A stretch of DNA of 64,000 bases from Acidobacteriota bacterium (lineage in GTDB: Bacteria; Acidobacteriota; Terriglobia; Terriglobales; Acidobacteriaceae): the NCBI GenBank assembly GCA_013289795.1, contig JABCZH010000008.1:1-64000 (forward strand), in the 5' to 3' direction. The notes under the pieces were generated by a model. That model searched no databases and was not told the origin of the DNA. It saw nothing but the letters and a program-made list of their open reading frames with translations. Shown in pieces: positions 18,114 through 25,589 of the stretch; within the stretch, counting starts at the first letter, position 1; every line of letters begins with the position of its first letter. Both the position numbers and the translations under genes were made by a program.

Positions 18114-18555
18114 CTGGGACTTTGTCGTAATCCCCTTTGGCGAATTCTCGTTTGGCTAATTGATTGAGGGTGTCTCTGCGTGCACTGTCACGTTTCGCCT
18201 TGTACGCGATTACATCGCGCACATACATGCGTCGGTGCGTGCCGACCTGATGAAAGGGGATTTCGCCCTTCTCTAGCAGAGTAACCAGGAACTGCCTTGA
18301 CATCCCCAAAATCTTGCTGGCTTCAATAGTCGTGAGTTGATGCTTGCTCTGCAAGATGGTTATCGAGTTACCTGCCCGCAGATCGGCCAGCAATCGAAGC
18401 AGAAATGAGTAGAGATTGTTGGGCAGAACCTCCGTCCTGCCATCCGGCCCGATCAGCTTCGCTTCTGCTGCGCGAAGCTTTGCATAAATCTCGCTAATTT
18501 CCCGTTGCTCTTGCGGAGAAATTGCGATGGTTGGCGCTTCGCTGTTTTGGACCAT
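18091..18555 (-). CDS. Excisionase-type helix-turn-helix protein, probable antitoxin
   Basis: A 154-residue protein with a MerR/excisionase-like helix-turn-helix (LTTIEASKILGMSRQFLVTL, then EKGEIPFHQVGTHRRMYVRDV) in the middle, and helical flanks. This combination upstream of a PIN gene is a known antitoxin type: the N-terminal part binds DNA to autoregulate and the C-terminal part wraps the toxin. A good AGGAGG is 11 bp before the ATG. The AT-rich region upstream carries an inverted repeat that could be its operator. The antitoxin role is inferred from pairing and overlap. Confidence 0.78.
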   Translation of the reverse strand: MVQNSEAPTIAISPQEQREISEIYAKLRAAEAKLIGPDGRTEVLPNNLYSFLLRLLADLRAGNSITILQSKHQLTTIEASKILGMSRQFLVTLLEKGEIPFHQVGTHRRMYVRDVIAYKAKRDSARRDTLNQLAKREFAKGDYDKVPDDFHPGK

Positions 18556-18952
18556 ATCGCAGACCGACCTCCTACGTGAGGTTAGAAACTACGGATATCC
18601 TAATTCAATATATGCTATAAATGCAAGTATATTGTTGCATATAATTGGACATCTATTATGTACTTCCTGATCTTTGCAGCGTTTACATCCGACTACCACT
18701 CATCGAGCCGGGATCCCTTCCCTGAGACGCCATATCAATGTGAGACGCCAAGCTTTCCGAGACTGGTGACAGCCCGGAACTGAACGAAAGCCTATCCTAT
18801 TGTCACATAGCAAGTTAACTCCAAAGCTCCCAGATCACACTTTGGCTCCACTCGTGCACTCTCTTTCTCCGCGATGCGGTCCGGGTCCTTGAGTCCACGC
18901 TAACCGGCAGACTCAGGAACCCCGGCCTGCATTGGCATTTCTGGGGGAACCG
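18556..18952. other. Intergenic region, AT-rich on the toxin-antitoxin side
   Basis: About 400 bp between divergent genes. The part next to the antitoxin gene (18590-18665) is strongly AT-rich in an otherwise GC-rich context and includes a minus-strand candidate promoter (TTGCAT, 18 bp, TAGGAT) and inverted repeats listed separately. The rest, to about 18930, shows no convincing gene or structure. Confidence 0.5.
18609..18643. promoter_or_regulatory. Candidate operator of the PIN/HTH module
   Basis: Two nested inverted repeats: TATATGC (18609-18615) with GCATATA (18637-18643), and inside them ATGCAA (18621-18626) with TTGCAT (18635-18640). They lie 50-90 bp upstream of the antitoxin start, at the candidate promoter, where an autoregulating antitoxin would bind. 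No binding data exist; this is pattern only. Confidence 0.45.
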
Positions 18953-19300
18953 GTGTCCAGACCAGCCGCAGCCGCCGCACTAACTCGCGAAAGCTCGACC
19001 ACCAAGCTGGCCAAGTTTTTCCCTAATGCCACGCCGGTGCGGATCCCTGTACGACTCACTCGCCTCGGCGATGCCACCAGCACCACCAGCGAAAGCACCG
19101 TGATTGAATTCGGCACATCGCAGGAGGTGCTCTTCGCTTCGACCCTGCCCCTGGAATTCGCCGACAAACTGCGCTTGCGCAACTCCGACGGCTCGCTCGA
19201 TACCGAGGCCTGCGTGGTCGCCCTGCAATGTAACGGAGCACACCGCGCGGTTGCGGCTCGCTTTACGCGGGAAGTTGCCAACTGGATCGTGAAACCATGA
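18953..19300 (+). CDS. PilZ-like small protein
   Basis: About 115 residues. A conserved beta-rich stretch (TVIEFGTSQEVLFASTLPLE, then DKLRLRNSDGSLDTEACVV, then AVAARFTREVANWI) resembles divergent PilZ-like domains common in Acidobacteriota, but the classic RxxxR and D/NxSxxG c-di-GMP motifs are not clearly visible. The GTG at 18953 has GGGGGA five bases upstream; a TTG at 18932 is the alternative. It overlaps the next gene by four bases (ATGA), so the two are co-translated. The domain call is tentative. Confidence 0.5.
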   Translation: MSRPAAAAALTRESSTTKLAKFFPNATPVRIPVRLTRLGDATSTTSESTVIEFGTSQEVLFASTLPLEFADKLRLRNSDGSLDTEACVVALQCNGAHRAVAARFTREVANWIVKP

Positions 19301-20337
19301 CATCACCATCAAATGATCTCGCCACCGAGTGGAAAGATGCGCTTCAGCTTTATCCCTTGTACGCAGCCTTGGCCCGGGAGTTCGTGATCGAACTGCCGGT
19401 CTGCAACGATCTCGAAGCCGGCCAGAACACGCCGCCGCAGGAATCCGTGGAACAAGCCCGCCAGTGGTTCGCGGACATGGACCAGCGCATCCAGGTCTAT
19501 CAACTTCGCCAATTCCTCCAGACCAGCGCCTTGGCCGGCGAAGACGCCCTGCGAAATCTGCTACAGCATCACCTGCGCAAGCCGCAGCACTCTGATACCG
19601 ACCGCGATAAAGTCGATTTCTTGCTGGTGCAGTATTTCTCGCTGGCCGCGCCCTCCCGTTTGGAAGACACCGATGTCGATGTGCAGTACGTAGCCCAGGT
19701 TCTGGAGCCAGTCTTGGGATTCGCGGACATTACCCTGCCAGATTGGCTGGCGCCCCTCGCTGATTTGATGACCGAGGCCAACGCCTGCAAGACCTTAAGC
19801 GAGTTGCTCGGCAGTAAGGTCCTGGAAAAAAGCCGCAAGCTCAAGACTTCTTCCCAGGAAAACTATTACACCCCAGCCGCCATGGTGTCCTTTACCCGCT
19901 TCAGCTTTCTGATGCGGCGTGTGTTCTTCCGCCTGATGCATGGCGATCTGAATGCCATTTCCGATGGCCTGCGTGAACTTGAAGCAAACGGGGTCGCAAC
20001 CCTCGACTGTCGCCGCGCGCAATTCTCCGCCGAAGAGCCCATCGCTCGCCTGCGCATGATCTGCCAATCCTGGAAAGTAATGTTCCACGCCGAATATTCG
20101 TCCGGACAGCCGTTGCGGATGTTGGTTGACCTGCGTAACGTGATTGACCATGCTCTGGAAAAAAGCCAGAAGGGAAGCAAGCAGCCGGAGAAGACCAAAT
20201 CTGCCGCGGCCGGTGTTCAGTCTGCAACCTCTGGCTCGGATGCTCCGGAATTCGAAGTCTCGCGTCAGACTGCGGATTGGAGTGAAGACGCTTTGGCCGA
20301 TCCGCACGCCGGCCCAGACGACAGTACCGAATCATAG
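19297..20337 (+). CDS. Conserved hypothetical protein, helical
   Basis: A 346-residue soluble protein that I do not recognise. It is predicted largely helical (for example EQARQWFADMDQRIQVYQLR and SFTRFSFLMRRVFFRLMHGD), has no signal peptide or membrane segment, and ends in a Ser/Ala/Asp-rich low-complexity tail (about residues 285-346). It is translationally coupled to the upstream PilZ-like gene and followed 22 bp later by a HisKA-only protein, so the three probably act together, perhaps in signalling; that is inference from the operon only. Confidence 0.7.
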   Translation: MTSPSNDLATEWKDALQLYPLYAALAREFVIELPVCNDLEAGQNTPPQESVEQARQWFADMDQRIQVYQLRQFLQTSALAGEDALRNLLQHHLRKPQHSDTDRDKVDFLLVQYFSLAAPSRLEDTDVDVQYVAQVLEPVLGFADITLPDWLAPLADLMTEANACKTLSELLGSKVLEKSRKLKTSSQENYYTPAAMVSFTRFSFLMRRVFFRLMHGDLNAISDGLRELEANGVATLDCRRAQFSAEEPIARLRMICQSWKVMFHAEYSSGQPLRMLVDLRNVIDHALEKSQKGSKQPEKTKSAAAGVQSATSGSDAPEFEVSRQTADWSEDALADPHAGPDDSTES

Positions 20338-20359
20338 GCGGCCTCATCGAGAAGAAATC

Positions 20360-21037
20360 GTGGATCAACCCACCGTACTCATCATCTCCGACGACTCCGA
20401 TTTCCCCGTCGTCATCACCAGCCGCTGGCAATCCGAGCGCAAGATGCCGGCCTTCACGCTGATGAGCAGTGACGTCTGCCTTAACTTCGATCCCAACAAT
20501 TTTCAGCTGGCCATCGCCGGACGCATCCGCCCGCAAGCGCTCGCCGTAGTGATGGAAGCCATGGACGCCGCCGGCAAGCGCGTGCTCTTCGTCTCCGACG
20601 ACGCTCGCGCCATTCAATCCGTCCGCGATCGCTGGCCCGGAGTCGTCGTGGTGCGGCAACAGGAAAACTGGCTGGAAACGCTGGTGCTGGTCGCAGGAGA
20701 AGTGCTGCACCGCGCGGCAGCCGAGTTCCACGCCCGCCGCGCCGAACAGCAGAACACGCTGCTCGAGCGCCAAGCCACTCTCGGCCGCTACATCCTCGAG
20801 ATGCAGCACACGCTGAATAACACTCTGACCTCGATGCTGGGAAACTCCGAGTTACTGCTGCTCGAACCGGGATCACTGTCGGCAGAGGCCCGTTCGCAGA
20901 TCGAAACCGTCCGCAATATGGCGCTACGCATGCACGAAATCCTGCAACGATTTTCTTCACTCGAAAAGGAATTGCGCGTGGTCGAACGCCAATCCGGCCA
21001 GGAAACCAAAGCACGTCTCCACGCCGCCGCGGTCTAA
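20360..21037 (+). CDS. Receiver-like / HisKA-like protein lacking an ATPase domain
   Basis: A 225-residue protein from a GTG with GAGAAGAAA upstream. The first 120 residues look like a degenerate receiver (VLIISDDSDFPVV, VLFVSDDARAIQSV). The C-terminal half is a two-helix dimerisation domain closely resembling HisKA: MQHTLNNTLTSMLGNSELLL has the H-x-L-N-N pattern of kinase H boxes, followed by a second helix (QIETVRNMALRMHEILQRF). There is no catalytic ATPase domain, so it may be a phosphotransfer protein phosphorylated by another kinase. That role is inferred. Confidence 0.6.
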   Translation: MDQPTVLIISDDSDFPVVITSRWQSERKMPAFTLMSSDVCLNFDPNNFQLAIAGRIRPQALAVVMEAMDAAGKRVLFVSDDARAIQSVRDRWPGVVVVRQQENWLETLVLVAGEVLHRAAAEFHARRAEQQNTLLERQATLGRYILEMQHTLNNTLTSMLGNSELLLLEPGSLSAEARSQIETVRNMALRMHEILQRFSSLEKELRVVERQSGQETKARLHAAAV

Positions 21038-21121
21038 CTCGTTCACAACTTTTTACTTGTTTTTACTTCGGATTGGCACTTCCGTTTGCCGGTTCGCCTA
21101 TGCTTTCCCGCGGAGGCAGTG

Positions 21122-22252
21122 ATGACCCTCAAATCCCTTCGGACTTGTCTCATGATGTGCAGCTTGTCGTTCGTCTTGCAGCCTCTTCACGCACAGCAGA
21201 CTCCCGACGCAGCCAAACCCGCCGAGCATGACGGCCAGCACGACTTCGACTTCGAAATTGGCCGCTGGAAAACTCACCTTTCCCGCCTCCAGCATCCTTT
21301 GACCGGCTCCCGCTCCTGGGTGGAATATGACGGCACGACGGTAGTCCGCAAGCTTTGGAATGGCCGCGCCAATCTGGTCGAACTCGAAGTCACCGGCCCA
21401 GCCGGTCGCATTGAAGGTTTGAGCCTGCGTCTGTATAACCCCACAGCGCGGCAATGGAGCCTCAATTTCGGAAGCAGCAGCGGCGGCATTCTGACCCAGC
21501 CCACAATTGGCGAATTCAGGAACGGCCGCGGTGAGTTTTACGATCAGGAGAAATTCAACGACCGCACCATCCTGGTTCGATTCGTCATCTCCGAGATCAC
21601 CGCCAATTCCTGCCACTTCGAACAGGCATTCTCCGATGACGGCGGCCACACCTGGGAAGTCAATTGGATCGCTACCGATACACGGGTCACCGACACAGGG
21701 GTCAACGAGGAATCCGCGCAAGCGAACTCCGAATCATCGCAAGCCAGCCTCGCCGCCGCTGACCGCGATGGCGCTCACGACTTCGATTACGAAATCGGCC
21801 ATTGGGATATCCCCTTGCAGCGCCTCGTCGACCGCCTCGCCAATTCCCATACCTGGGTCAAATTTGACGGCACTTCCGTCACTCGTAAAGTCTGGAACGG
21901 CCGTTCCCAGATCGAGGAGTTTGAGGCCGACAGCCCCAGCGGCCACATCGAAGGCTTGACCCTCCGCTTGTACAATCCGGAAACCCATCAATGGCGCCTC
22001 TATTGGGCGAACAGCAAAGTCGGCGTGCTCGACCCGCCCCAAATCGGCCAGTTCAAGGACGGCGTCGGCGCGTTCTATGCGCAGGACACCTGGAAAGGCA
22101 AAATGGTCATCGTCCGCTTCCTCTGGACTAAGACGACCACGAACCAGCCCCACTTCGAACAGTCCTTCTCCGATGACGGCGGCAAGACCTGGGAAGTCAA
22201 CTGGATCACCGATCAAACCCGTGTCCCGGACAAATCTGACAATGCCCGCTGA
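21122..22252 (+). CDS. Secreted protein with an internal domain duplication
   Basis: A 376-residue protein with a signal peptide (MMCSLSFVLQPLHAQ). After it come two copies of one domain of about 160 residues, at about 38-200 and 215-375: HDFDFEIGRWKTHLSRL and HDFDYEIGHWDIPLQRL open the copies, and FEQAFSDDGGHTWEVNWI and FEQSFSDDGGKTWEVNWI close them. The fold is probably a small beta-barrel of a family common in soil bacteria; function unknown. GGAGG lies five bases before the ATG. Single-copy versions are more usual, so the tandem duplication stands out. Confidence 0.75.
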   Translation: MTLKSLRTCLMMCSLSFVLQPLHAQQTPDAAKPAEHDGQHDFDFEIGRWKTHLSRLQHPLTGSRSWVEYDGTTVVRKLWNGRANLVELEVTGPAGRIEGLSLRLYNPTARQWSLNFGSSSGGILTQPTIGEFRNGRGEFYDQEKFNDRTILVRFVISEITANSCHFEQAFSDDGGHTWEVNWIATDTRVTDTGVNEESAQANSESSQASLAAADRDGAHDFDYEIGHWDIPLQRLVDRLANSHTWVKFDGTSVTRKVWNGRSQIEEFEADSPSGHIEGLTLRLYNPETHQWRLYWANSKVGVLDPPQIGQFKDGVGAFYAQDTWKGKMVIVRFLWTKTTTNQPHFEQSFSDDGGKTWEVNWITDQTRVPDKSDNAR

Positions 22253-22450
22253 CTCACTGACGGCCTGCTAAAGTGTCGGCCTAAGCACCGGATTGCCCTA
22301 TAACTCGTGCTTTTCCTGAAATCCTGTCAATAGCAACTTAGTAACTAATTCCCCACAAACGCATGATCCCATTCCAAATATAAACTTCCAAACCGTGTCT
22401 CACTTACCCCCTCCAAAATGCTATTCTGGATATACAGACCTTAACTCACA

Positions 22451-22476
22451 GGCGCGGCGCGCAGCCGCGCCTTTTC
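22451..22476 (+). terminator. Intrinsic terminator-like hairpin in a gene leader
   Basis: A perfect 8-bp GC-rich stem, GGCGCGGC (22451-22458) and GCCGCGCC (22464-22471), with loop GCGCA, followed by TTTTCT. It ends about 18 bp before the start codon of the nuclease-like gene at 22494, so it could act as an attenuator in that gene's leader as well as ending upstream transcription. Confidence 0.65.
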
Positions 22477-22493
22477 TATTGGGAGAAACAACA

Positions 22494-23012
22494 GTGAAGA
22501 CTTCCGGTATGGACATTCGCAACCACAAAAAGCGCGGCCAATGGGCCGAACTCCGTTTCATGGCCAAAGCCACCGAACTCGGCTTTCAAGTCGCCAAGCC
22601 CCTGGGAGATAGCGCCCAATACGATGTGGTCCTCGACGTCGGCGGACGCTTCATCAGCGTTCAGGTCAAATCGACTTTCCACGCGGTGGCCGACTCAAGT
22701 CCCGGCTGCTTCGAAGCTAGCTTGGCCCATCCGTCCGGACCCAACCGTCGCTACCAGCAATCCGATTTCGACTACCTGGCCGTTTACTATATTCCCAAAG
22801 ACATATGGTACATCATCCCCTCAGCCCAGGCGGCCGGACATGCCTCCATTCGCGCCGTCCCCGGCGACAAACACAATCAGTGGGAGCAGTACCGCGAAGC
22901 CTGGCACCTTCTCCAAGACCGCGCCCCCGCCCCAATCTCCAAGCGCGGCTGCTTCGACCTCTACGGCATCATCGAAGACGACTACTCCCCGCCGCCCCGA
23001 GTGCGAAGATAG
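22494..23012 (+). CDS. PD-(D/E)XK nuclease-fold protein, intron-endonuclease-like
   Basis: A 172-residue protein. The N-terminal helix KKRGQWAELRFMAKATELG carries the conserved Glu; then YDVVLDVGGRFISVQVKST gives the D...(Q)VK core of a PD-(D/E)XK nuclease, close to the group I intron-associated endonuclease family. The rest (FDYLAVYYIPKDIWYIIP) is typical of the same family. The GTG start has GGGAGAAA upstream; an ATG five codons later is possible. It stands alone between a secreted protein and a toxin-antitoxin pair. No intron or methyltransferase is visible nearby, so a defence or mobile-element origin is only a guess. Confidence 0.7.
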   Translation: MKTSGMDIRNHKKRGQWAELRFMAKATELGFQVAKPLGDSAQYDVVLDVGGRFISVQVKSTFHAVADSSPGCFEASLAHPSGPNRRYQQSDFDYLAVYYIPKDIWYIIPSAQAAGHASIRAVPGDKHNQWEQYREAWHLLQDRAPAPISKRGCFDLYGIIEDDYSPPPRVRR

Positions 23013-23026
23013 AAAGCCGGGTACCA

Positions 23027-23503
23027 TCACAGTACAGATTCTGGATCACGCAGAAACGGATTCACCACTTCGATTCCGTCCAACTTTTGCCCGGGCTGTA
23101 GATCTTCCGTAAGCAGGTATCGGCAGGAGGCGACTTTGGCCGCCGCCACAATCAGGGCGTCCCAATACGAGAGCCCGTAGCGGTCTTGCAGCTTCCATCC
23201 CCGCTCCAGCAAGGCCGCATCCGCGACCACCGGATTCCACGACAGCAGATCGCGAACTTCCGCGCGTGCCTCTTCGCGGGCGGCAGGCCGTTTGCGCACC
23301 GCGTTGACGTAAAACTCCCCCAGAACCTGAAAGCTGATACGTCCCCGGCGATTCTTCCATAACTCCGAGCGCCATTTTCTCGCAGCCGCTTGTTTGCGGG
23401 GATTGGCTTCGTCCACGGCATAGAGGAATACATTCGAATCCACAAACACCGGCGGATCGGTCCCGGACGGGACCGGCGGATCAGCGAGGCCGGCCGCGGT
23501 CAT
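23027..23503 (-). CDS. vapC: VapC-type PIN-domain toxin
   Basis: A 158-residue PIN protein with the expected acidic residues: Asp in FVDSNVFLYAVD, Glu in LGEFYVNAV, Asp in SYWDALIVAAA and Asp in LLTEDLQ. VapC toxins are site-specific RNases that act on tRNA or rRNA. It overlaps the 3' end of the upstream antitoxin gene by 23 bp. The first 18 residues (VPSGTDPP) precede the core and an internal start is possible. The fold and pairing make a VapBC-like module likely. Confidence 0.85.
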   Translation of the reverse strand: MTAAGLADPPVPSGTDPPVFVDSNVFLYAVDEANPRKQAAARKWRSELWKNRRGRISFQVLGEFYVNAVRKRPAAREEARAEVRDLLSWNPVVADAALLERGWKLQDRYGLSYWDALIVAAAKVASCRYLLTEDLQPGQKLDGIEVVNPFLRDPESVL

Positions 23504-23738
23504 GGGCCTCCTCGCGCGTCAGGTAGCGGCCATCGCTGTCGAGAAAAGGCTTGCGCCCCAAAGCTCTGCGCATGGCTTTCGCGTAGTCATCGTGCGCTGC
23601 CATGCGCTCCTTCAGGATCTCTCCCAGCAAACGCGACATGCTGGTATCCCGCCGCGCCGCCTCAATGCGGGCCCACCGCGCGACGTCTTCTTCCAGGGTC
23701 ACGGTGACGTTGCGCAATTGATTGTTATTGGGTGACAC
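23481..23738 (-). CDS. vapB: Ribbon-helix-helix antitoxin
   Basis: An 85-residue protein starting with the RHH pattern: a strand NVTVTLEEDVARWARIEAA followed by RRDTSMSRLLGEILKERM. The C-terminal tail (DSDGRYLTREEAHDRGR) would contact the toxin. It is first in the operon, overlapping the PIN toxin gene. The start is a GTG; a good promoter ends only six bases before it, so translation may be leaderless. DNA-binding and antitoxin roles are inferred from fold and context. Confidence 0.82.
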   Translation of the reverse strand: MSPNNNQLRNVTVTLEEDVARWARIEAARRDTSMSRLLGEILKERMAAHDDYAKAMRRALGRKPFLDSDGRYLTREEAHDRGRPR

Positions 23739-23744
23739 GAAAAC

Positions 23745-23773
23745 AGTGTAACACGAATTCAGTGTACTCTCAA
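23745..23773 (-). promoter_or_regulatory. Sigma-70-like promoter of the vapBC module
   Basis: Read on the minus strand: TTGAGA (23768-23773), 17-bp spacer, TACACT (23745-23750). The -10 ends six bases before the GTG of the antitoxin, so the transcript would start at or next to the start codon. A GTGT-A-ACAC palindrome (23746-23754) overlaps the -10 and could be the operator. Confidence 0.55.
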
Positions 23774-23808
23774 ATGCCGGCTTGGCCGCTGACCGGCGGT
23801 GCTACATG

Positions 23809-23846
23809 ACATCCTATTGACAACCTACAGTAGGATGTACTATATT
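23809..23846 (+). promoter_or_regulatory. Promoter with overlapping operator, leaderless-type
   Basis: A very good plus-strand promoter: TTGACA (23817-23822), 18-bp spacer, TATATT (23841-23846). An inverted repeat ACATCCTA (23809-23816) / TAGGATGT (23831-23838) brackets the -35, and a palindrome CCTAC-A-GTAGG (23824-23834) lies in the spacer. The next ATG (23856) is only ten bases after the -10, so the mRNA would have almost no leader and no ribosome binding site. Confidence 0.65.
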
Positions 23847-23855
23847 TCCATCACA

Positions 23856-24941
23856 ATGGACGAGGCAAGAACATTTCGGCTGGGCGGCAAGGACTATGAG
23901 CTCTCAAAGAAGAAGGTGGAGCAGGCCATGGAGGACTTGCTTCCGTACCAGCTCGGCAAATATCGAGTCCGGGTGAACGACACGGACTTTCCGCCCAAGC
24001 AAGTCATCGCACAAAGCCTTGGCAGGGAGCTCACTAGCTTCACTACTATGGACGCCACTCGAATCCTGAGCGCCTTGGGCTTTGAAATTAAGAGCACGAC
24101 CGAAAAGAAAGAGCCTGCCCGAAACAAGTCTGAGATTCTTTTCGAGCAGTACTTGGCGCTGAGCGGGTTACTTGACGTCACGTTCGAGCCACAGTTCTCA
24201 GGGACGAGTCAGACGCCAGACTTTCTAGTAAGCCTTCCCGACAAGAAGAACCTCTTGTTCGAGGTCAAGGAATTTAGAGCTACAGCCGAGGATTTTCGGT
24301 CCGGCGGTGGGGCTTACGACCCGTATGTTCGTATTCGCGAGAAAATCGACCAAGGTCGTGAGAAGTTTAAGTCGTTTAAGAACTTCTGCTGTTGCCTTGT
24401 TCTGTTCAATGACGGAAAACCATTGGTTGATCTGTCCTGGCAAATGGTTTACGGGGCGATGCTAGGGAACCTCGGATTTCGTTTCTATGTTGAAAAAGAC
24501 GGAATCAGGGATGGGCGTCCGACGGAACAGGTTCTTACCACTGGCGGCAAGATGGTCAAATATCAGGAAGGTGTGCCGGTGCGTCCCCAAAACCAGACCA
24601 TCAGCGCGATTCTCGCGCTCAGTTTTCTTCCAGTGGGTAGGATTCGATTCGACGCCTACATTGATGAACTTGAAGAACAGCGCGAGCAGCAGGTCGGGGT
24701 AGAGGAGTACACGACGCTAATTGAAGAGTTGAGGGGAACTGAGCGCGATACGAGCCTGCTGCAGCTACGCGCTGTTCTTCACGAGAATCCCTATGCGCGC
24801 GAAGGGCTGGAGTTTCCAAAGGAACTGTGTCGAGGCCCCTATGACGAAAGGTACGGCGCGAAGGATGGCACAATCCAGCGCCTGTACGCAGGCAAAGGCC
24901 TCTTGGGTCTCCCACCTAAGAACCTTCGAAACTACAGATAG
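23856..24941 (+). CDS. PD-(D/E)XK nuclease-fold protein with ScoMcrA-like N-terminal domain (tentative)
   Basis: A 361-residue protein. The N-terminal 75 residues (YRVRVNDTDFPPKQVI, MDATRILSALGFEIK) resemble the head domain seen in some modification-dependent restriction enzymes such as ScoMcrA; this match is from memory and tentative. The middle has a clear nuclease core: Glu in EILFEQYLALSG, TPDFLVSL and LLFEVKEF, i.e. E, PD and ExK. The rest (about residues 200-361) is unrecognised. It has its own operator-promoter and no partner methyltransferase, so a solitary restriction or defence enzyme is plausible. The ATG at 23856 fits the promoter and the domain start; a frame extension to 23799 overlaps the promoter. 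Confidence 0.65.
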   Translation: MDEARTFRLGGKDYELSKKKVEQAMEDLLPYQLGKYRVRVNDTDFPPKQVIAQSLGRELTSFTTMDATRILSALGFEIKSTTEKKEPARNKSEILFEQYLALSGLLDVTFEPQFSGTSQTPDFLVSLPDKKNLLFEVKEFRATAEDFRSGGGAYDPYVRIREKIDQGREKFKSFKNFCCCLVLFNDGKPLVDLSWQMVYGAMLGNLGFRFYVEKDGIRDGRPTEQVLTTGGKMVKYQEGVPVRPQNQTISAILALSFLPVGRIRFDAYIDELEEQREQQVGVEEYTTLIEELRGTERDTSLLQLRAVLHENPYAREGLEFPKELCRGPYDERYGAKDGTIQRLYAGKGLLGLPPKNLRNYR

Positions 24942-25073
24942 GCGGTTTACCTTGGCACCTCATGAGTGGGAACGTCGCGTCTATTCAATCGGCCTTACGA
25001 TTCTAGGCACCCTTACAGTACTGAGGGTGATCGTCCTGGAGCTTCGCGATCTATGGCGCTAATGATCATCTTG

Positions 25074-25580
25074 TTAAGTACCGCGATCCGCTTTGCCGAA
25101 AAGCCTAGTGAGCACTTCCGCCATCGTCTGAAGTTCTTCGAACCTTCGGCCCGAAACCAGGCGGTGATTTCGGCGGGGCGGACGCACCCCTGCTTTGTTG
25201 TGAGCCGCACGCAGAGGAATTTCGCAATCGTCGATTAGGGGTAATCGTTCACCCGGTGGCCCTCCGAACCAGAAGAAAGGCCCCATTTCGAGGTGCTCGT
25301 TTACCCGAATCCAGATCACACATCCGCTCGGCTTCTCAGCCAAAGCTAGCGACACGGACACGTCGCCAGGTTTCTTCGAGGTTCCTGTCTTGAACTGAAT
25401 GTGGCGGACAACTCGACCCTGCGTCATCACAAGATCATAGCCGTGAGCATCAAATTCGGAACGCAGCACCTCCACGTCGACAACCCCATTTCGCCACAAA
25501 AGGCGGAGTGCGTCACCAACGAACGCATGTTCTACAATCCGCTCTCGGAGCGTCGAATGTAGCGAGTCTTTTTCCGGCAT
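25074..25580 (-). CDS. Small PD-(D/E)XK-like protein
   Basis: A 168-residue protein. The segment VLRSEFDAHGYDLVM followed by VVRHIQFKTGTS gives the E...D...QxK layout of a PD-(D/E)XK nuclease core. The C-terminal part contains a basic loop (RPPRRNHRLVSGRRF) that could touch nucleic acid. It is convergent with the other nuclease-like gene (133 bp between stops) and lies 9 bp upstream of uvrB in the same direction, though a functional link to repair is not shown. It is the third nuclease-fold gene in 3 kb. Confidence 0.55.
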   Translation of the reverse strand: MPEKDSLHSTLRERIVEHAFVGDALRLLWRNGVVDVEVLRSEFDAHGYDLVMTQGRVVRHIQFKTGTSKKPGDVSVSLALAEKPSGCVIWIRVNEHLEMGPFFWFGGPPGERLPLIDDCEIPLRAAHNKAGVRPPRRNHRLVSGRRFEELQTMAEVLTRLFGKADRGT

Positions 25581-25589
25581 CTCCCACCC

